From LMUY01 sp964657445 (GTDB taxonomy: Bacteria; Pseudomonadota; Alphaproteobacteria; Acetobacterales; Acetobacteraceae), in NCBI GenBank assembly GCA_964657445.1, contig CAZZVB010000001.1:5617-69616 (forward strand): 64,000 nucleotides of DNA, written 5' to 3'. Positions 1-9,705 of this stretch are shown piece by piece (positions within the stretch are counted from its first letter, which is position 1; the number at the start of each line of letters is the position of its first letter). Made by a program: the position numbers and the translations under genes. Under the pieces are notes generated by a model. The model saw only the letters and a list, made by a program, of their open reading frames with translations. It did no database searches and was not told the DNA's origin.

Positions 1-216
1 GTCGTCCAGCAATACGCGACCCGGCACCGCGTGAAGCCCGGCATCACCGGCTGGGCACAGGTCAACGGCTGGCGCGGCGAGACCGCGACGGTGGAGCAGA
101 TCGAGCAGCGAGTCGCCTGCGACTTGTTCTACATCGAGAACTGGTCCGTCGGTTTCGACCTCAAGATCATGCTGATGACCGTCCTGCGCGAAGTCGCCAG
201 CCGCAACGCGTTCTGA
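1..216 (+). CDS. Undecaprenyl-phosphate sugar phosphotransferase, C-terminal fragment
   Basis: The window opens inside this gene, and 71 codons remain before TGA. The fragment has the conserved C-terminal block of WcaJ/ExoY/GumD-type initiating sugar-1-phosphate transferases: KPGITGWAQVNG, then RGET, then a D..YIENWS..FDLKI stretch. These enzymes move a sugar-1-phosphate from a nucleotide sugar onto undecaprenyl phosphate at the inner membrane, the first step of exopolysaccharide or capsule repeat-unit assembly. The sugar cannot be told from this fragment. The membrane-spanning N-terminus lies outside the window. Confidence 0.9.
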   Translation, partial: VVQQYATRHRVKPGITGWAQVNGWRGETATVEQIEQRVACDLFYIENWSVGFDLKIMLMTVLREVASRNAF

Positions 217-264
217 CGGCTACGCGTCGCCGCCCGCCGTTCCCGCGTCCCGGACAAGCCGTGC

Positions 265-295
265 AGCCCGCATCGCGGTCTGCGCCGTGCGGGCT
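265..295. terminator. Hairpin after the sugar transferase gene
   Basis: AGCCCGCA (265-272) and TGCGGGCT (288-295) form a perfect 8-base stem with a 15-base loop, about 50 bases past the stop of the sugar transferase gene. There is no T-run, so intrinsic termination is a guess. Confidence 0.35.
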
Positions 296-393
296 ACGCG
301 CGGGCGTTTCCTGCGGCTAGGGTATCGGTGCCGGCTGGCAGGCCGGTCACTCCGCCGGTCTTCCGACTCGGCGCCCTTCTGTAAGAGGCATGC

Positions 394-993
394 ATGCTCC
401 TCTCCCGACGCACCCTGATCGTAGCCACCGCCAGCCTGGCTGGGGCGCCCGCCTTTGCCCAATCCGCCGACCCCAGGATGGCTGACCGCGTGCTCGGCAA
501 GCCCGACGCGCCGGTCACCCTGCAGGAGTGGTTTTCGCTGACCTGCACGCATTGCGCCGCATGGGGCAAGGAGGTGTTCCCGCAGGTCAAAGCCAAGCTG
601 ATCGACACCGGGAAGGTCCGCTATATTTACCGCGACTTCCCGCTCGACCAGGTGGCGCTCACCGCGGCCATGGTGGCGCGCGCCCTGCCGCCGGAGCGGT
701 ATGAGGCGTTCGTCGCCACCCTGCTCGCCTCGCAGGACCGGTGGGCGTTCGCCCGCGACATCAACCCGACGGACGAGCTGTTCAAGCGGGCCGCGCTGGC
801 CGGCATGCCGCGGGCGGTGTTCGACGCGACGGTCGGCGACCAGAAACTGCGCGACGCGATCCTGGCCGAACAACAGGGCGGCGTGGACAAGTACAAGGTG
901 GACAGCACGCCCACCTTCGTCGTCAACGAGAAGCCGCACGCCGGGGAGCAGTCCTACGACGCGATCGCCGGCTACGTCGCCGCGGCGGCCTGA
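394..993 (+). CDS. DsbA-family periplasmic thiol-disulfide protein
   Basis: The 199-residue protein has a signal peptide (about residues 1-22, ending APAFAQ), so it is exported to the periplasm. A thioredoxin-fold domain carries the active-site pair C51-T-H-C54 and a cis-proline loop STPT at 171-174, as in DsbA-like thioredoxins (Thioredoxin_4/DSBA families). It probably oxidises or isomerises disulfides in secreted proteins. An AAGAGG ribosome site lies just before the ATG. The smc gene starts 6 bases after its stop, so the two are probably cotranscribed; this pairing is common in alphaproteobacteria. The exact redox partner (DsbB or DsbD) is not visible. Confidence 0.88.
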   Translation: MLLSRRTLIVATASLAGAPAFAQSADPRMADRVLGKPDAPVTLQEWFSLTCTHCAAWGKEVFPQVKAKLIDTGKVRYIYRDFPLDQVALTAAMVARALPPERYEAFVATLLASQDRWAFARDINPTDELFKRAALAGMPRAVFDATVGDQKLRDAILAEQQGGVDKYKVDSTPTFVVNEKPHAGEQSYDAIAGYVAAAA

Positions 994-999
994 CCGCAA

Positions 1000-3900
1000 T
1001 TGGCCATCGCCTTCAGCCGCCTCCGCATCGCCGGGTTCAAGAGCTTCGCCGAGACGCAAACGGTGGAGATCCTGCCGGGGCTGACCGGCGTGGTCGGCCC
1101 CAACGGCTGCGGCAAGTCGAACGTGGTCGAGGCGCTGCGCTGGGCGATGGGCGAGAGCAACGCACGATCGCTGCGGGGCGGCGAGATGGACGACGTGATC
1201 TTCGCCGGCACCGCGGGGCGTCCCAGCCGCAACCTGGCCGAAGTGGTGCTGACCCTGGAAGACGCGATCGGCGCCGCGCCGCCGCCGTTCCATGAGGCGC
1301 CGGAACTGCAGATCAGCCGCAAGATCGAGCGCGGCTCCGGCAGCACGTTTCGCGTCAACGGCCGCGAGGCGCGGGCGCGTGACGTACAAACTCTGTTCGC
1401 CGATCTGGCCAGCGGGGCACGGTCGTCCGCCATGGTCAGCCAGGGCCGGGTCGGCACCATCATCAACGCCCGCCCGGACGAACGCCGCGCGATCCTGGAG
1501 GAGGCGGCCGGGATCACCGGGCTGCACGCCCGGCGGCACGAGGCGGAGCTGCGGCTGCGGGCGGCAGAGGGCAACCTGGAACGGGCGGAGGATCTGCGCG
1601 CGCAGCTCGACAGCCAGCTCAGCGGGCTGCAGCGCCAGGTGCGCCAGGCCAACCGCTGGCGCACGCTGTCCACGACGGTGAAGGAGGCGGAGGCAGAACT
1701 GCTGTCGCTCGCCAAGGCCCGGGTGGAGCTGGCGCGCAGCCAGGCGGCGGAAGCGGTGCAGACGGCCAAGGCGGCGCTGGGCGCGCGGGCCGAAGCCGCC
1801 ACCGTCACCGCGGCCCGCGCGCGGGAGACGGCGGAGGCGGTGCCGCCGCTGCGCACCGTCGAGGCCGACGCCCGCACGGCGTTGGAACGGCACCGCATCG
1901 TGCGCGAGCAGGTGGATGCCGAGGTCGCCCGCGCCCGGGACGCGCTGGCCGCGGCGACGGCGCGGCTGACGCAAGTGTCCCGCGACCTCAAACACGCCGA
2001 ACAGACCAAGGCCGATGCCGACGCGGCGACGGCGCGGCTGGCGGCGGAAGGCGAGCGGTTGCGGGAGGCCGATGCCGGTTCGGCCGAACGCATTGCCGCG
2101 GCCGAGACCGAGGCCGTCCAGGCGCGCGATGCCGTGCGCGAGGCGGAGGCCGCCGCAAATGTCGCCACCGAACGCGCGGCGGAACTGACCGCCACCAGCC
2201 AGGTGCTCAGCCAGGCCTACGCGCAGGCCGAAGCCAGGCACCGCCGGGTCGCCGGCCAGCTTGCGCAGTTGCGGGCCGAGCGCGATCGGGCTGCGGCCGG
2301 GCAGGTGTCCGCCGATCAGGTCGCCCGCGCCGTCGAGCTGGCGACGCAGACCGAAGCCGAAGTCAAGCACGCCCGCGAAGCGCTGGACGCCGCCGAGCGC
2401 GCCCGCGCCGCTGCCTCCGAGCAGGCGTCGCGCGCCCGGCACCAGGATGCCGGCGCTGCCGCCGCCCTCGCCAAGCTATCCGCCGAGACGACTGCGCTGG
2501 CCGAGGTGCTGGCGGTGAAGGACGGCGAGCGCTGGCCGCCGATGGTGGACGCGCTCACCGTGCCGCCCGGCCTGGAAGCGGCGCTCGGCGCCGTGCTGGG
2601 CGAGGAACTGGGCGCCGCCGCCGACCCGGGCGCACCACGCCATTGGCGGGAACTGCCGCCGCTGTCCGGCGCCAACCTCCCCGCCCCCGCGCTTGCCGAT
2701 CTGGTCGCCGGGCCACCCGCCCTTCGCCGCGCGCTGGATGGGATCGGGCTGGTCGAGACCGATGCGGAAGGCGACGCGCACCACCCCACCCTGGCCGCGG
2801 GGCAGACGCTGGTGTCACGCGCGGGCGCGGTGTGGCGCTGGGACGGCTACACCATCCGCGCCGGCACGCCGACTGCCGCCACCGTGCGGCTGCAGCAGCG
2901 CAACCGGCTGAAAGGGCTGCGCTCGAGGCTCGCCGAGGCGAAAGCCGAGGCCGCCACGTCGGCGAGCATCCGGCACGCTGCCGAGATCGCCGACCGCGAC
3001 GCCGCCGCGGCCGACACCGCCGCGCGCGCGGCCCGGCGGGATGTCGAGCAACGGTTCGAACGCGCCCGCGCCGACTCTGCGCGCCTGACTGCGCAGGCCG
3101 ACGCCGCCCGCTCCAAGCTCGGCGCGCTGGACGAGCAGCTCGCGCGCCTGGCCCCGGATGCGGCCGACGCCGAAGCCGCGCTGGCGGCGGTGACGGCGGA
3201 GCGCGCGACGCTGCCCGACCTGACCATGCTGCGCCAAACCGTGGAACGCGCCCGCGCCGGGCTCTCCGCGGCCAGGGCGCGCGAAGCCGCCGCGGAGACG
3301 GCACTGCGCGACCGCTCACGCGAAGCCGCGACACGCACCGCCCGGCTGCAGGCGATCGGCGCCGAGGCCGCCGACTGGGCCGCCCGCGCGGCCAGCGCGG
3401 ATAGCCGCGTCAGCGATCTGCGCGCACGCTGCGAGGAAGCCACGGCCGAGCAGGCCGGGTTGCAGGCCGGGCCTGCCGAGGTCGCCACGCGGTCGGCCGA
3501 GGTGATCGAGGCGCTGCGCGACGCCGAGGCCGAACACCGCCGCGCCGCCGCGGCGCTGAAGGCGGCCATCGAGGCGGAGACGAACGCCGCCACCGGCGCC
3601 CGCAACGCCGAAGCCGCTTTGGCCAGCGCGCGCGAGGACGTCGTGCGGGCAGAGGCCTTCGCATCGCAGGCCGATCATGCCTGGGGCACGGTCGCCGAAC
3701 GCATCCTGGAGCGGCTGGGCGCCACGCCTACCCTGCCGCCGCCGCCTGCCGATCTGTCGCCGGAAGCCGAGGAGAAGGCCCGGCGCCGGCTCGACCGGCT
3801 GACCCGCGAGCGGGAGGACATGGGCCCCGTCAACCTGCGCGCCGCGATCGAGGCGGAGGAGATGGAGGCCCGCATCGCCGGCATTTCAGGCGAGAAAGAG

Positions 3901-4458
3901 GAGCTGAGCACCGCCATCGCGAAACTGCGCGGCTCGATCGGCCACATCAACCGGGAGGGCCGCGAGAAGCTGTCCCGCGTGTTCGCCGAGGTGGACCGCC
4001 ACTTCCAGACGCTGTTCGCCCGCATGTTCGGCGGCGGCAAGGCACATCTGGCGCTGGTCGGCTCGGACGACCCGCTGCTGGCGGGGCTGGAAATCTACGC
4101 CCAGCCACCCGGGAAGAAGCTGGCGACGCTCTCCCTGCTGTCGGGCGGCGAGCAGGCGCTGACCGCACTCTCGCTGATCTTCGCCGTGTTCCGCTGCAAC
4201 CCGGCGCCCGTCTGCGTGCTCGACGAAGTGGACGCCCCGCTGGACGACGCCAATGTCGAGCGGTTCTGCACCCTGCTTGGCGAGATGGTGCAGGAAACCG
4301 GCACCCGCTTCCTCGTCGTCACCCACCATCACCTCACGATGGCACGGATGGACCGGCTGTATGGCGTGACGATGCAGGAACGCGGGGTGTCGAAGCTACT
4401 GTCGGTCGATTTGGCGCGGGCGGCGGAGATGGTCGAACAGCGGGTCGCGGCGGAGTAG
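1000..4458 (+). CDS. smc: Chromosome segregation protein SMC
   Basis: The 1152-residue protein starts at TTG, chosen because it directly precedes the conserved N-terminal ATPase block and sits 6 bases after dsbA. The Walker A motif GPNGCGKS is at 33-40. Long Ala/Glu/Arg-rich coiled coils flank a hinge around residues 500-640. The C-terminal head has the ABC signature LSGGEQ (about 1047-1052) and Walker B VCVLDEVD (1071-1078). SMC is the ATPase core of bacterial condensin; with ScpA/ScpB it organises and segregates the chromosome. Length is normal for the family. The Ala/Arg-rich coiled coil produces many long spurious reading frames on both strands. Confidence 0.97.
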   Translation: MAIAFSRLRIAGFKSFAETQTVEILPGLTGVVGPNGCGKSNVVEALRWAMGESNARSLRGGEMDDVIFAGTAGRPSRNLAEVVLTLEDAIGAAPPPFHEAPELQISRKIERGSGSTFRVNGREARARDVQTLFADLASGARSSAMVSQGRVGTIINARPDERRAILEEAAGITGLHARRHEAELRLRAAEGNLERAEDLRAQLDSQLSGLQRQVRQANRWRTLSTTVKEAEAELLSLAKARVELARSQAAEAVQTAKAALGARAEAATVTAARARETAEAVPPLRTVEADARTALERHRIVREQVDAEVARARDALAAATARLTQVSRDLKHAEQTKADADAATARLAAEGERLREADAGSAERIAAAETEAVQARDAVREAEAAANVATERAAELTATSQVLSQAYAQAEARHRRVAGQLAQLRAERDRAAAGQVSADQVARAVELATQTEAEVKHAREALDAAERARAAASEQASRARHQDAGAAAALAKLSAETTALAEVLAVKDGERWPPMVDALTVPPGLEAALGAVLGEELGAAADPGAPRHWRELPPLSGANLPAPALADLVAGPPALRRALDGIGLVETDAEGDAHHPTLAAGQTLVSRAGAVWRWDGYTIRAGTPTAATVRLQQRNRLKGLRSRLAEAKAEAATSASIRHAAEIADRDAAAADTAARAARRDVEQRFERARADSARLTAQADAARSKLGALDEQLARLAPDAADAEAALAAVTAERATLPDLTMLRQTVERARAGLSAARAREAAAETALRDRSREAATRTARLQAIGAEAADWAARAASADSRVSDLRARCEEATAEQAGLQAGPAEVATRSAEVIEALRDAEAEHRRAAAALKAAIEAETNAATGARNAEAALASAREDVVRAEAFASQADHAWGTVAERILERLGATPTLPPPPADLSPEAEEKARRRLDRLTREREDMGPVNLRAAIEAEEMEARIAGISGEKEELSTAIAKLRGSIGHINREGREKLSRVFAEVDRHFQTLFARMFGGGKAHLALVGSDDPLLAGLEIYAQPPGKKLATLSLLSGGEQALTALSLIFAVFRCNPAPVCVLDEVDAPLDDANVERFCTLLGEMVQETGTRFLVVTHHHLTMARMDRLYGVTMQERGVSKLLSVDLARAAEMVEQRVAAE

Positions 4459-4469
4459 CCCGGCCCGCC

Positions 4470-6950
4470 CTAGTCCCCCGCAGACACCCGCCAGGTCCCT
4501 TCCGCATACTCCCCGATCGTCCGGTCGGAGCTGAACCAGCCCATGTTGGCGGTGTTCAGCACGGCCGAGCGCCACCAGGCGGCCGGGTCGCGCCATTTCG
4601 CGTCCACCTGCTCCTGCGCCTTGTCGTAGGCGTCGAAATCCGCGCAGACGAAGAACGGGTCGGCGTGCGTCAGGCGGTCGGCAAGGGCCGCGTAGCGCTG
4701 CGGTTCCTGCGGGCTGAATACCCCGGTGCGCAGCGCCTCGATCACGTCGCGCAAGGCCGGGCAGCTATCGATGGTGCCGGTCGCGTCCAGGCCGGCGGTG
4801 GACCGCCTCGCCTCCACCTCCTCCGTCGTCATGCCGAAGATGAACATGTTGTCCGCACCGACCCGCTCGCGGATCTCGACGTTCGCGCCGTCCAGCGTGC
4901 CGATGGTGAGCGCGCCGTTGAGCGCCAGCTTCATATTGCCGGTGCCGCTGGCTTCCATCCCTGCGGTGCTGATCTGCTCCGACAGGTCGGCCGCCGGGAT
5001 CAGCAGCTCCGCCAGGCTGACGTTGTAGTTCGGCATGAACACGACCTGCAGCAGGCCGCGCACCGTCGGGTCGCCGTTGACCACGCGCGCCACGTCATGC
5101 GCGAGGCGGATGATCTGTTTGGCCAGCAGGTAGGACGGCGCCGCCTTGCCGGCGAAGAACTTCACCCGCGGCCGCCAGTCACGCGTCGGCTGGGCGCGGA
5201 TCGCGTTGTACTGGCTGATCGCGTGCAGCACGTTCAGCAACTGGCGCTTGTATTCGTGGATGCGCTTGATCTGCACGTCGAACAGCGCCCCGGTGTCCAC
5301 GACCACGCCGAGCTGCGCCGCGGTCAACCGCGCCACCGCTTCCTTGCGGGGCTGACGCTGCTTGCTGAACGCGTCGCGGAACCCCGCATCCTCCGCGTAC
5401 GGCGCCAGATCCGCCAGCGCCATCGGGTCACGCAGCACCCGATCCCCGAGCGTATCGACCAGCAGCTTGGTCAGGCCCGGATTGGTCTGGTGCAGCCAGC
5501 GGCGGAAGGTGATGCCGTTGGTGCGGTTGACGATGCGGTCGCCCCCCACCGCGGTGTCCAGCTCCCGGAAGATCGTCTTGCGCATCAGGTCGGTATGCAA
5601 AGCGGACACGCCGTTGACCGAGTGGCTGCCGAAGAACGCCAAGTGGCCCATGCGGACCCGGCGGCCATTCGCTTCGTCGATCAGGCTCAGCGCCGCGAGC
5701 AGCCGGTCATCGGCGCCTTTGGCACGCTGCGTGTCGAGGTGGCGGGCGTTCAGCAGGTAGATGATCTGCATGTGGCGCGGCAGCAGCCGTTCCAGCAGCA
5801 GCACCGGCCACATCTCCAGCGCCTCGGGCAGCAGTGTATGATTGGTGTAGCTGACGCAGCCCTGCGTGATCGCCCAGGCGCGGTCCCACTCCACCTGGTG
5901 CACATCCATCAGCAACCGCATCAGCTCCGCGATGCCGATTGCCGGGTGTGTATCGTTCAACTGGATGGCAACGTAGTCGGGCAGCGTGTCAACGGTCCCG
6001 TGTTCGACCATATGGCGGCGCAGCAGGTCCTGCAGGCTGGCCGAGGCGAAGAAGAATTCCTGGCGCAGCCGCAATTCCTGCCCTGCGGAACTGTCATCGC
6101 CGGGGTAAAGCACGCGGCTGACGGCTTCGGCGCGCACCCGGTCGGTCAGGGCGCCGACGTGGTCGCCGCGGTTGAACGCCTCCAGCAGCAGCGGGTCGGC
6201 GGCGCGGGCGGACCAGAGGCGCAGCGTGTTGGCGTGCGCGCCGCCATACCCGACGACGGGGGTGTCGAACGCGACCGCAAACAGGGTTTCGGCAGGGTTC
6301 CAGGCAAAGACCGTCCGCCCGCCCTCGATCGTTGCGGCAACGCTGCCGCCGAAACCGATGCGATAGGACAGCTCAGGGCGCTGGAACTCCCACGGGTTGC
6401 CCGCGGTCAGCCAGTCCTCCGGCTGTTCCTGCTGCCAGCCATCCTTGATGGTTTGCCGGAACAGCCCGTGATCGTAGCGGATGCCGTAACCGAACGAGGG
6501 GATGCCCAGCGTCGCCATGCTTTCCATAAAGCATGCGGCCAGGCGCCCCAGCCCACCATTCCCGAGCGCCGCGTCCGGCTCCACCCCGCGTAGGTGGTCG
6601 AGGTCCACACCCTCCCGCGCGAGCGCCACCCGCAGCGGGCCGATGATGCCGAGGTTTCCGGCGGCGTCGAACAGCAGCCGCCCGATCAAGAATTCGAGCG
6701 AGAAATAATGCACCCGCTTGGCGCCGCGCGCCCGCGCCCTGGCGGCCGAGTTGGTCCAGGTGTCGGTCACCCGGTCACGCACCGTCAGCGCGGTGGCGGT
6801 GAACCAGTCGCGCTGGCTGGCGCGGTTCGGCGTTTTGCCGACGGAATACAGCAGCTTAGCGACAATCGCCGCGTGCAATTCATCGGTAACGTTCTGCGCC
6901 TCCGTCTGGACGGGGCTGCCGGGTGCGATCTCGGGGGGCATGTCCATCAA
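4470..6950 (-). CDS. glgP: Glycogen/starch/alpha-glucan phosphorylase
   Basis: The 826-residue protein is full length for the GT35 family. It contains the pyridoxal-phosphate site EASGTGNMKLALNGA, with the PLP lysine at about K674, plus family blocks such as GNGGLGRLAACF and the NDTHPAI region. It releases glucose-1-phosphate from the non-reducing ends of glycogen or maltodextrin in the cytoplasm. No other glycogen gene is adjacent, so it appears to be a stand-alone gene. It converges on smc with an 11-base gap. Two nearby ATGs (MMDM) make the exact start uncertain by one or two residues. Confidence 0.96.
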   Translation of the reverse strand: MMDMPPEIAPGSPVQTEAQNVTDELHAAIVAKLLYSVGKTPNRASQRDWFTATALTVRDRVTDTWTNSAARARARGAKRVHYFSLEFLIGRLLFDAAGNLGIIGPLRVALAREGVDLDHLRGVEPDAALGNGGLGRLAACFMESMATLGIPSFGYGIRYDHGLFRQTIKDGWQQEQPEDWLTAGNPWEFQRPELSYRIGFGGSVAATIEGGRTVFAWNPAETLFAVAFDTPVVGYGGAHANTLRLWSARAADPLLLEAFNRGDHVGALTDRVRAEAVSRVLYPGDDSSAGQELRLRQEFFFASASLQDLLRRHMVEHGTVDTLPDYVAIQLNDTHPAIGIAELMRLLMDVHQVEWDRAWAITQGCVSYTNHTLLPEALEMWPVLLLERLLPRHMQIIYLLNARHLDTQRAKGADDRLLAALSLIDEANGRRVRMGHLAFFGSHSVNGVSALHTDLMRKTIFRELDTAVGGDRIVNRTNGITFRRWLHQTNPGLTKLLVDTLGDRVLRDPMALADLAPYAEDAGFRDAFSKQRQPRKEAVARLTAAQLGVVVDTGALFDVQIKRIHEYKRQLLNVLHAISQYNAIRAQPTRDWRPRVKFFAGKAAPSYLLAKQIIRLAHDVARVVNGDPTVRGLLQVVFMPNYNVSLAELLIPAADLSEQISTAGMEASGTGNMKLALNGALTIGTLDGANVEIRERVGADNMFIFGMTTEEVEARRSTAGLDATGTIDSCPALRDVIEALRTGVFSPQEPQRYAALADRLTHADPFFVCADFDAYDKAQEQVDAKWRDPAAWWRSAVLNTANMGWFSSDRTIGEYAEGTWRVSAGD

Positions 6951-7140
6951 GGCTGCTCCAAACTGGCCGCGTCGAGCATGGCACAGAACCGTGGGAACGT
7001 CAGGCGGCAGTGTGCCGCCGGCGGCGACTTCGGCCGCATAGCCTAACCTTCGGCCTCACTCGTTACGATAGCACGGGAGTACCCCTCCTGTTTGGCTCCC
7101 CGGCGCACTATATCTCGGCTGTTTTTCGGAGTGTGCATCC

Positions 7141-8073
7141 ATGTCCCGCCTTCGGCTTCCCTTGGCCGCTGCCCTGGCACTCGCAGTCGCGCTGGCTCCC
7201 GGCCTGGCTTTGGCTCGGGTTGGCGGCGGTGCCTCGATGGGCAGCCGCGGTGGTTTCACCTACTCGGCCCCGCCGGCCACAAGCACGGCGCCGTTCTCCG
7301 CAGCGCCCATGCAGCGTAGCATGACGCCGCAGAGCAGCCCCTCGCTGGGTGCGCCGTCCTACGCGCCTGCCTATGGCGGCAGCCGCTTCGGCGGTGGCGG
7401 CTTCGCCTCCGGCCTGCTGGGCGGGCTGGTCGGCGCGGGCATCGGCGGCATGCTGTTCGGCCACGGCATGTTCGGCGGCATCGATGGCGGCGGCAGCATC
7501 ATCGGCCTGCTGATCCAGTTGGCATTGATCTTCTTCGTCGGCCGCTGGCTGCTGCGCCTGGTGTTCAACCGGCAGCCGATGTTCGCCGGCCTGGGCGGCG
7601 GCGGCGGGTCCGGCGGCGCTGGGTTCGGCGGCATGGGTGGGGCTCGTGCGGCTACGCCCTCGGCGCGCCCGATCGCGATCAGCCCGGCCGACTACCAGGC
7701 CTACGAGCAGTTGCTGAAGGCCATGCAGGCGGCGTGGAGCAATGAGGACCTGAACGCGTTGCGTGCGATCGCGACGCCGGAAATGGCCGGCTACTTCGCC
7801 GAGCAGATGGCCGCACTCCGCAGCCGCGGCCTGCGCAACACCGTCAGCAACGTCCGCCTGCAAAAGGGTGACCTTGCGCAGTCCTGGTCGGAAGGTTCGC
7901 GCGAATACGCCACCGTCGCGATGCAATTCGCGATGCTGGACGTCACGCGGGACCAGTCTGGCCGGGTTGTCGATGGCAGCGAAACCGAGGAGCAGGTCGT
8001 GACCGAGATCTGGACCTTCGTGCGCAGCCCCGGCGGCCGCTGGATCCTCTCCGCCATCCAGCAGACGCGATAG
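7141..8073 (+). CDS. Tim44-domain membrane-associated protein
   Basis: The 310-residue protein has a signal peptide (about 1-25), then a Gly/Ser-rich stretch resembling the linkers of this family, a glycine-rich membrane segment, a second hydrophobic segment at about 120-140, and a Gly-rich spacer. The C-terminal Tim44-like domain (about 175-310) is an NTF2-like fold ending EIWTFVRSPGGRWILSAIQQ. Bacterial Tim44-domain proteins are membrane proteins of poorly known role; some resemble the mitochondrial import factor Tim44. It is transcribed alone, divergent from glgP and convergent with tctA. Substrate or partner cannot be named. Confidence 0.85.
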   Translation: MSRLRLPLAAALALAVALAPGLALARVGGGASMGSRGGFTYSAPPATSTAPFSAAPMQRSMTPQSSPSLGAPSYAPAYGGSRFGGGGFASGLLGGLVGAGIGGMLFGHGMFGGIDGGGSIIGLLIQLALIFFVGRWLLRLVFNRQPMFAGLGGGGGSGGAGFGGMGGARAATPSARPIAISPADYQAYEQLLKAMQAAWSNEDLNALRAIATPEMAGYFAEQMAALRSRGLRNTVSNVRLQKGDLAQSWSEGSREYATVAMQFAMLDVTRDQSGRVVDGSETEEQVVTEIWTFVRSPGGRWILSAIQQTR

Positions 8074-8107
8074 GTCCAGCGTCGTCGTTGCGCGCGCACG
8101 GGAACAA

Positions 8108-8144
8108 CCAGGGCCACGCGGCAGGACCTGCAGGGTGGCCCTGG
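8108..8144. terminator. Bidirectional hairpin between convergent genes
   Basis: CCAGGGCCAC (8108-8117) pairs perfectly with GTGGCCCTGG (8135-8144). The loop itself contains a nested GCAG/CTGC hairpin. It lies between the convergent Tim44-domain gene and tctA and is followed by ATTGTTT, so it could terminate transcription in both directions. Confidence 0.6.
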
Positions 8145-8178
8145 ATTGTTTCGCAAGTGCCCACAAGGACGGAAATGA

Positions 8179-9705
8179 CTACTCGAACGCCTCCTCCGGA
8201 ACCTGGATCGGCGGCTTCGCCTTGCGGAACGCGGCATAGACCTGGGCGAGTAGCAGCAGCACGCAGACGCCCAGGAAGAACGCGCTGATTGGGCGGTCTA
8301 TGAACGTCGCCAGGCTGCCGCGGGAGAGTAGAACGGACCGCCTGAAGTTCTCCTCCAGCCGCGGGCCGAGCACGAAACCGAGCAGGATCGGCGCCGGTTC
8401 GAAGCCGAGCTGGAGCAGCAGATAGCCGAAGCCGCCGAAAACCAGCGTGGCGCCGACGTCGAACATCTCGTTGCGGGCGGCGAACACGCCGATGCAGACG
8501 AAGAACAACGCCGTCGGATACAGGAAGCGATACGGCACGCTCAGCAGCCGCACCCAGATGCCGATCATCGGCACGTTGAGCACTACCAGGATCAGGTTGC
8601 CGATCCAGAACGACGCGATCAGTCCCCAGAAGATGTCCGGCTGTTCCACGATCAGCCGCGGCCCGGGTTGGATGCCGTGGATCATCAGCGCGCCCAGCAG
8701 CAGCGCCATGACGGCGTCGCCGGGGATGCCGAGGCTCATCGTCGGGATGAAATCGCCCTGCACGGCGGAGTGGGTGGACGCCTCGGGCGCCGCAACGCCC
8801 TCGATCGCGCCGTGGCCGAAGCGCTCCGGCGTCTTGGAGATCTTCTTTTCCGCGGCGTAGGCGATGAACGATGCGATAGTTGGCCCGGTGCCGGGTATGA
8901 GCGAACACAGGCTGCCGATGACAGTGCCGCGCAAGATCGGCGGCAAGGCGCGCCGCAGGTCGTCGCGCTGCGGGCGCAGGTCGCGCAGGCCCAGCCGCAT
9001 CCGCTTCGTCCCGGTGGGAATGATCGCGTTGACGCTTTTCAGGAACTCGGCAATGCCGAACAAGCCGAGCGAGACGGCGACCAGTTCCAACCCGTCCGAC
9101 AGCTCCAGATAGCCGAAGGTGAACCGCTCGCTTCCCGTGTTCACGTCGGTGCCGACCAGGCTGAGCAGGATGCCCAGCAAGGTCATCGCGACGCCCTTCA
9201 CCGGCGAGCCCTTCGCCAGCGTCGATCCGGCCAGCAAGCCCAGCAGCATCAGCGAGCAGATTTCCTGCGGGCCGAACTTGAAGGCGATTTCGGCGATGTA
9301 GGGCGCCAGCACGATCATCTGCATGATGCCGAAAGCGGCGCCTATCACGGCCGCCAGCATGGTGATGCCCAAGGCCACGCCGCCGCGCCCGGCTTTCGTC
9401 ATCGGGTAGCCGTCCAGGCACGTCACCGCGTGGGGCGGATGGCAGGGCAGGTTGAGCAGGATGGAGCAAATCGCCCCGCCATACTGCGCGCCGTAATAGA
9501 TGCCGGCCAGCATCAGCAGGGCGGCCACCGGCTGCATCGAAAACGTCAGCGGCAGCAGGATCGAGATCGACGACAGCACGCCCATGCCGGGCAGCACGCC
9601 CACGATGTTGCCCACCATCACGCCGACGAAGCACCACATCAGGTTATGCGGCTCGAGCGCCACGCCGAAGCCGTGCGCCAGCCCGGCGATGCTGGTTTCG
9701 ATCAC
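8179..9705 (-). CDS. tctA: Tripartite tricarboxylate transporter, large permease TctA
   Basis: The 508-residue, highly hydrophobic protein matches the TctA family, including the N-terminal MVGNIVGVLPGMG block and the internal GIPGDAVMALLLGALM region. TctA forms the solute channel of TTT systems, which take up citrate-like and other organic acids with a periplasmic binding protein. It starts at GTG within a GTGA overlap with the tctB stop, so translation is probably coupled. It is the last gene of the reverse unit cyclase-tctC-enolase-tctB-tctA, which ties transport to catabolism of the same unknown acid. Confidence 0.94.
   Translation of the reverse strand: MIETSIAGLAHGFGVALEPHNLMWCFVGVMVGNIVGVLPGMGVLSSISILLPLTFSMQPVAALLMLAGIYYGAQYGGAICSILLNLPCHPPHAVTCLDGYPMTKAGRGGVALGITMLAAVIGAAFGIMQMIVLAPYIAEIAFKFGPQEICSLMLLGLLAGSTLAKGSPVKGVAMTLLGILLSLVGTDVNTGSERFTFGYLELSDGLELVAVSLGLFGIAEFLKSVNAIIPTGTKRMRLGLRDLRPQRDDLRRALPPILRGTVIGSLCSLIPGTGPTIASFIAYAAEKKISKTPERFGHGAIEGVAAPEASTHSAVQGDFIPTMSLGIPGDAVMALLLGALMIHGIQPGPRLIVEQPDIFWGLIASFWIGNLILVVLNVPMIGIWVRLLSVPYRFLYPTALFFVCIGVFAARNEMFDVGATLVFGGFGYLLLQLGFEPAPILLGFVLGPRLEENFRRSVLLSRGSLATFIDRPISAFFLGVCVLLLLAQVYAAFRKAKPPIQVPEEAFE

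Noticed and set aside
220..2442. 740-codon reverse open frame across dsbA and smc
   Set aside because: Arg/Gly/Leu-rich translation without domains, opposite two clear genes; a shadow caused by high GC.
4665..6593. 642-codon forward open frame across glgP
   Set aside because: Low-complexity Arg/Gln/Gly translation antisense to glycogen phosphorylase; a shadow.
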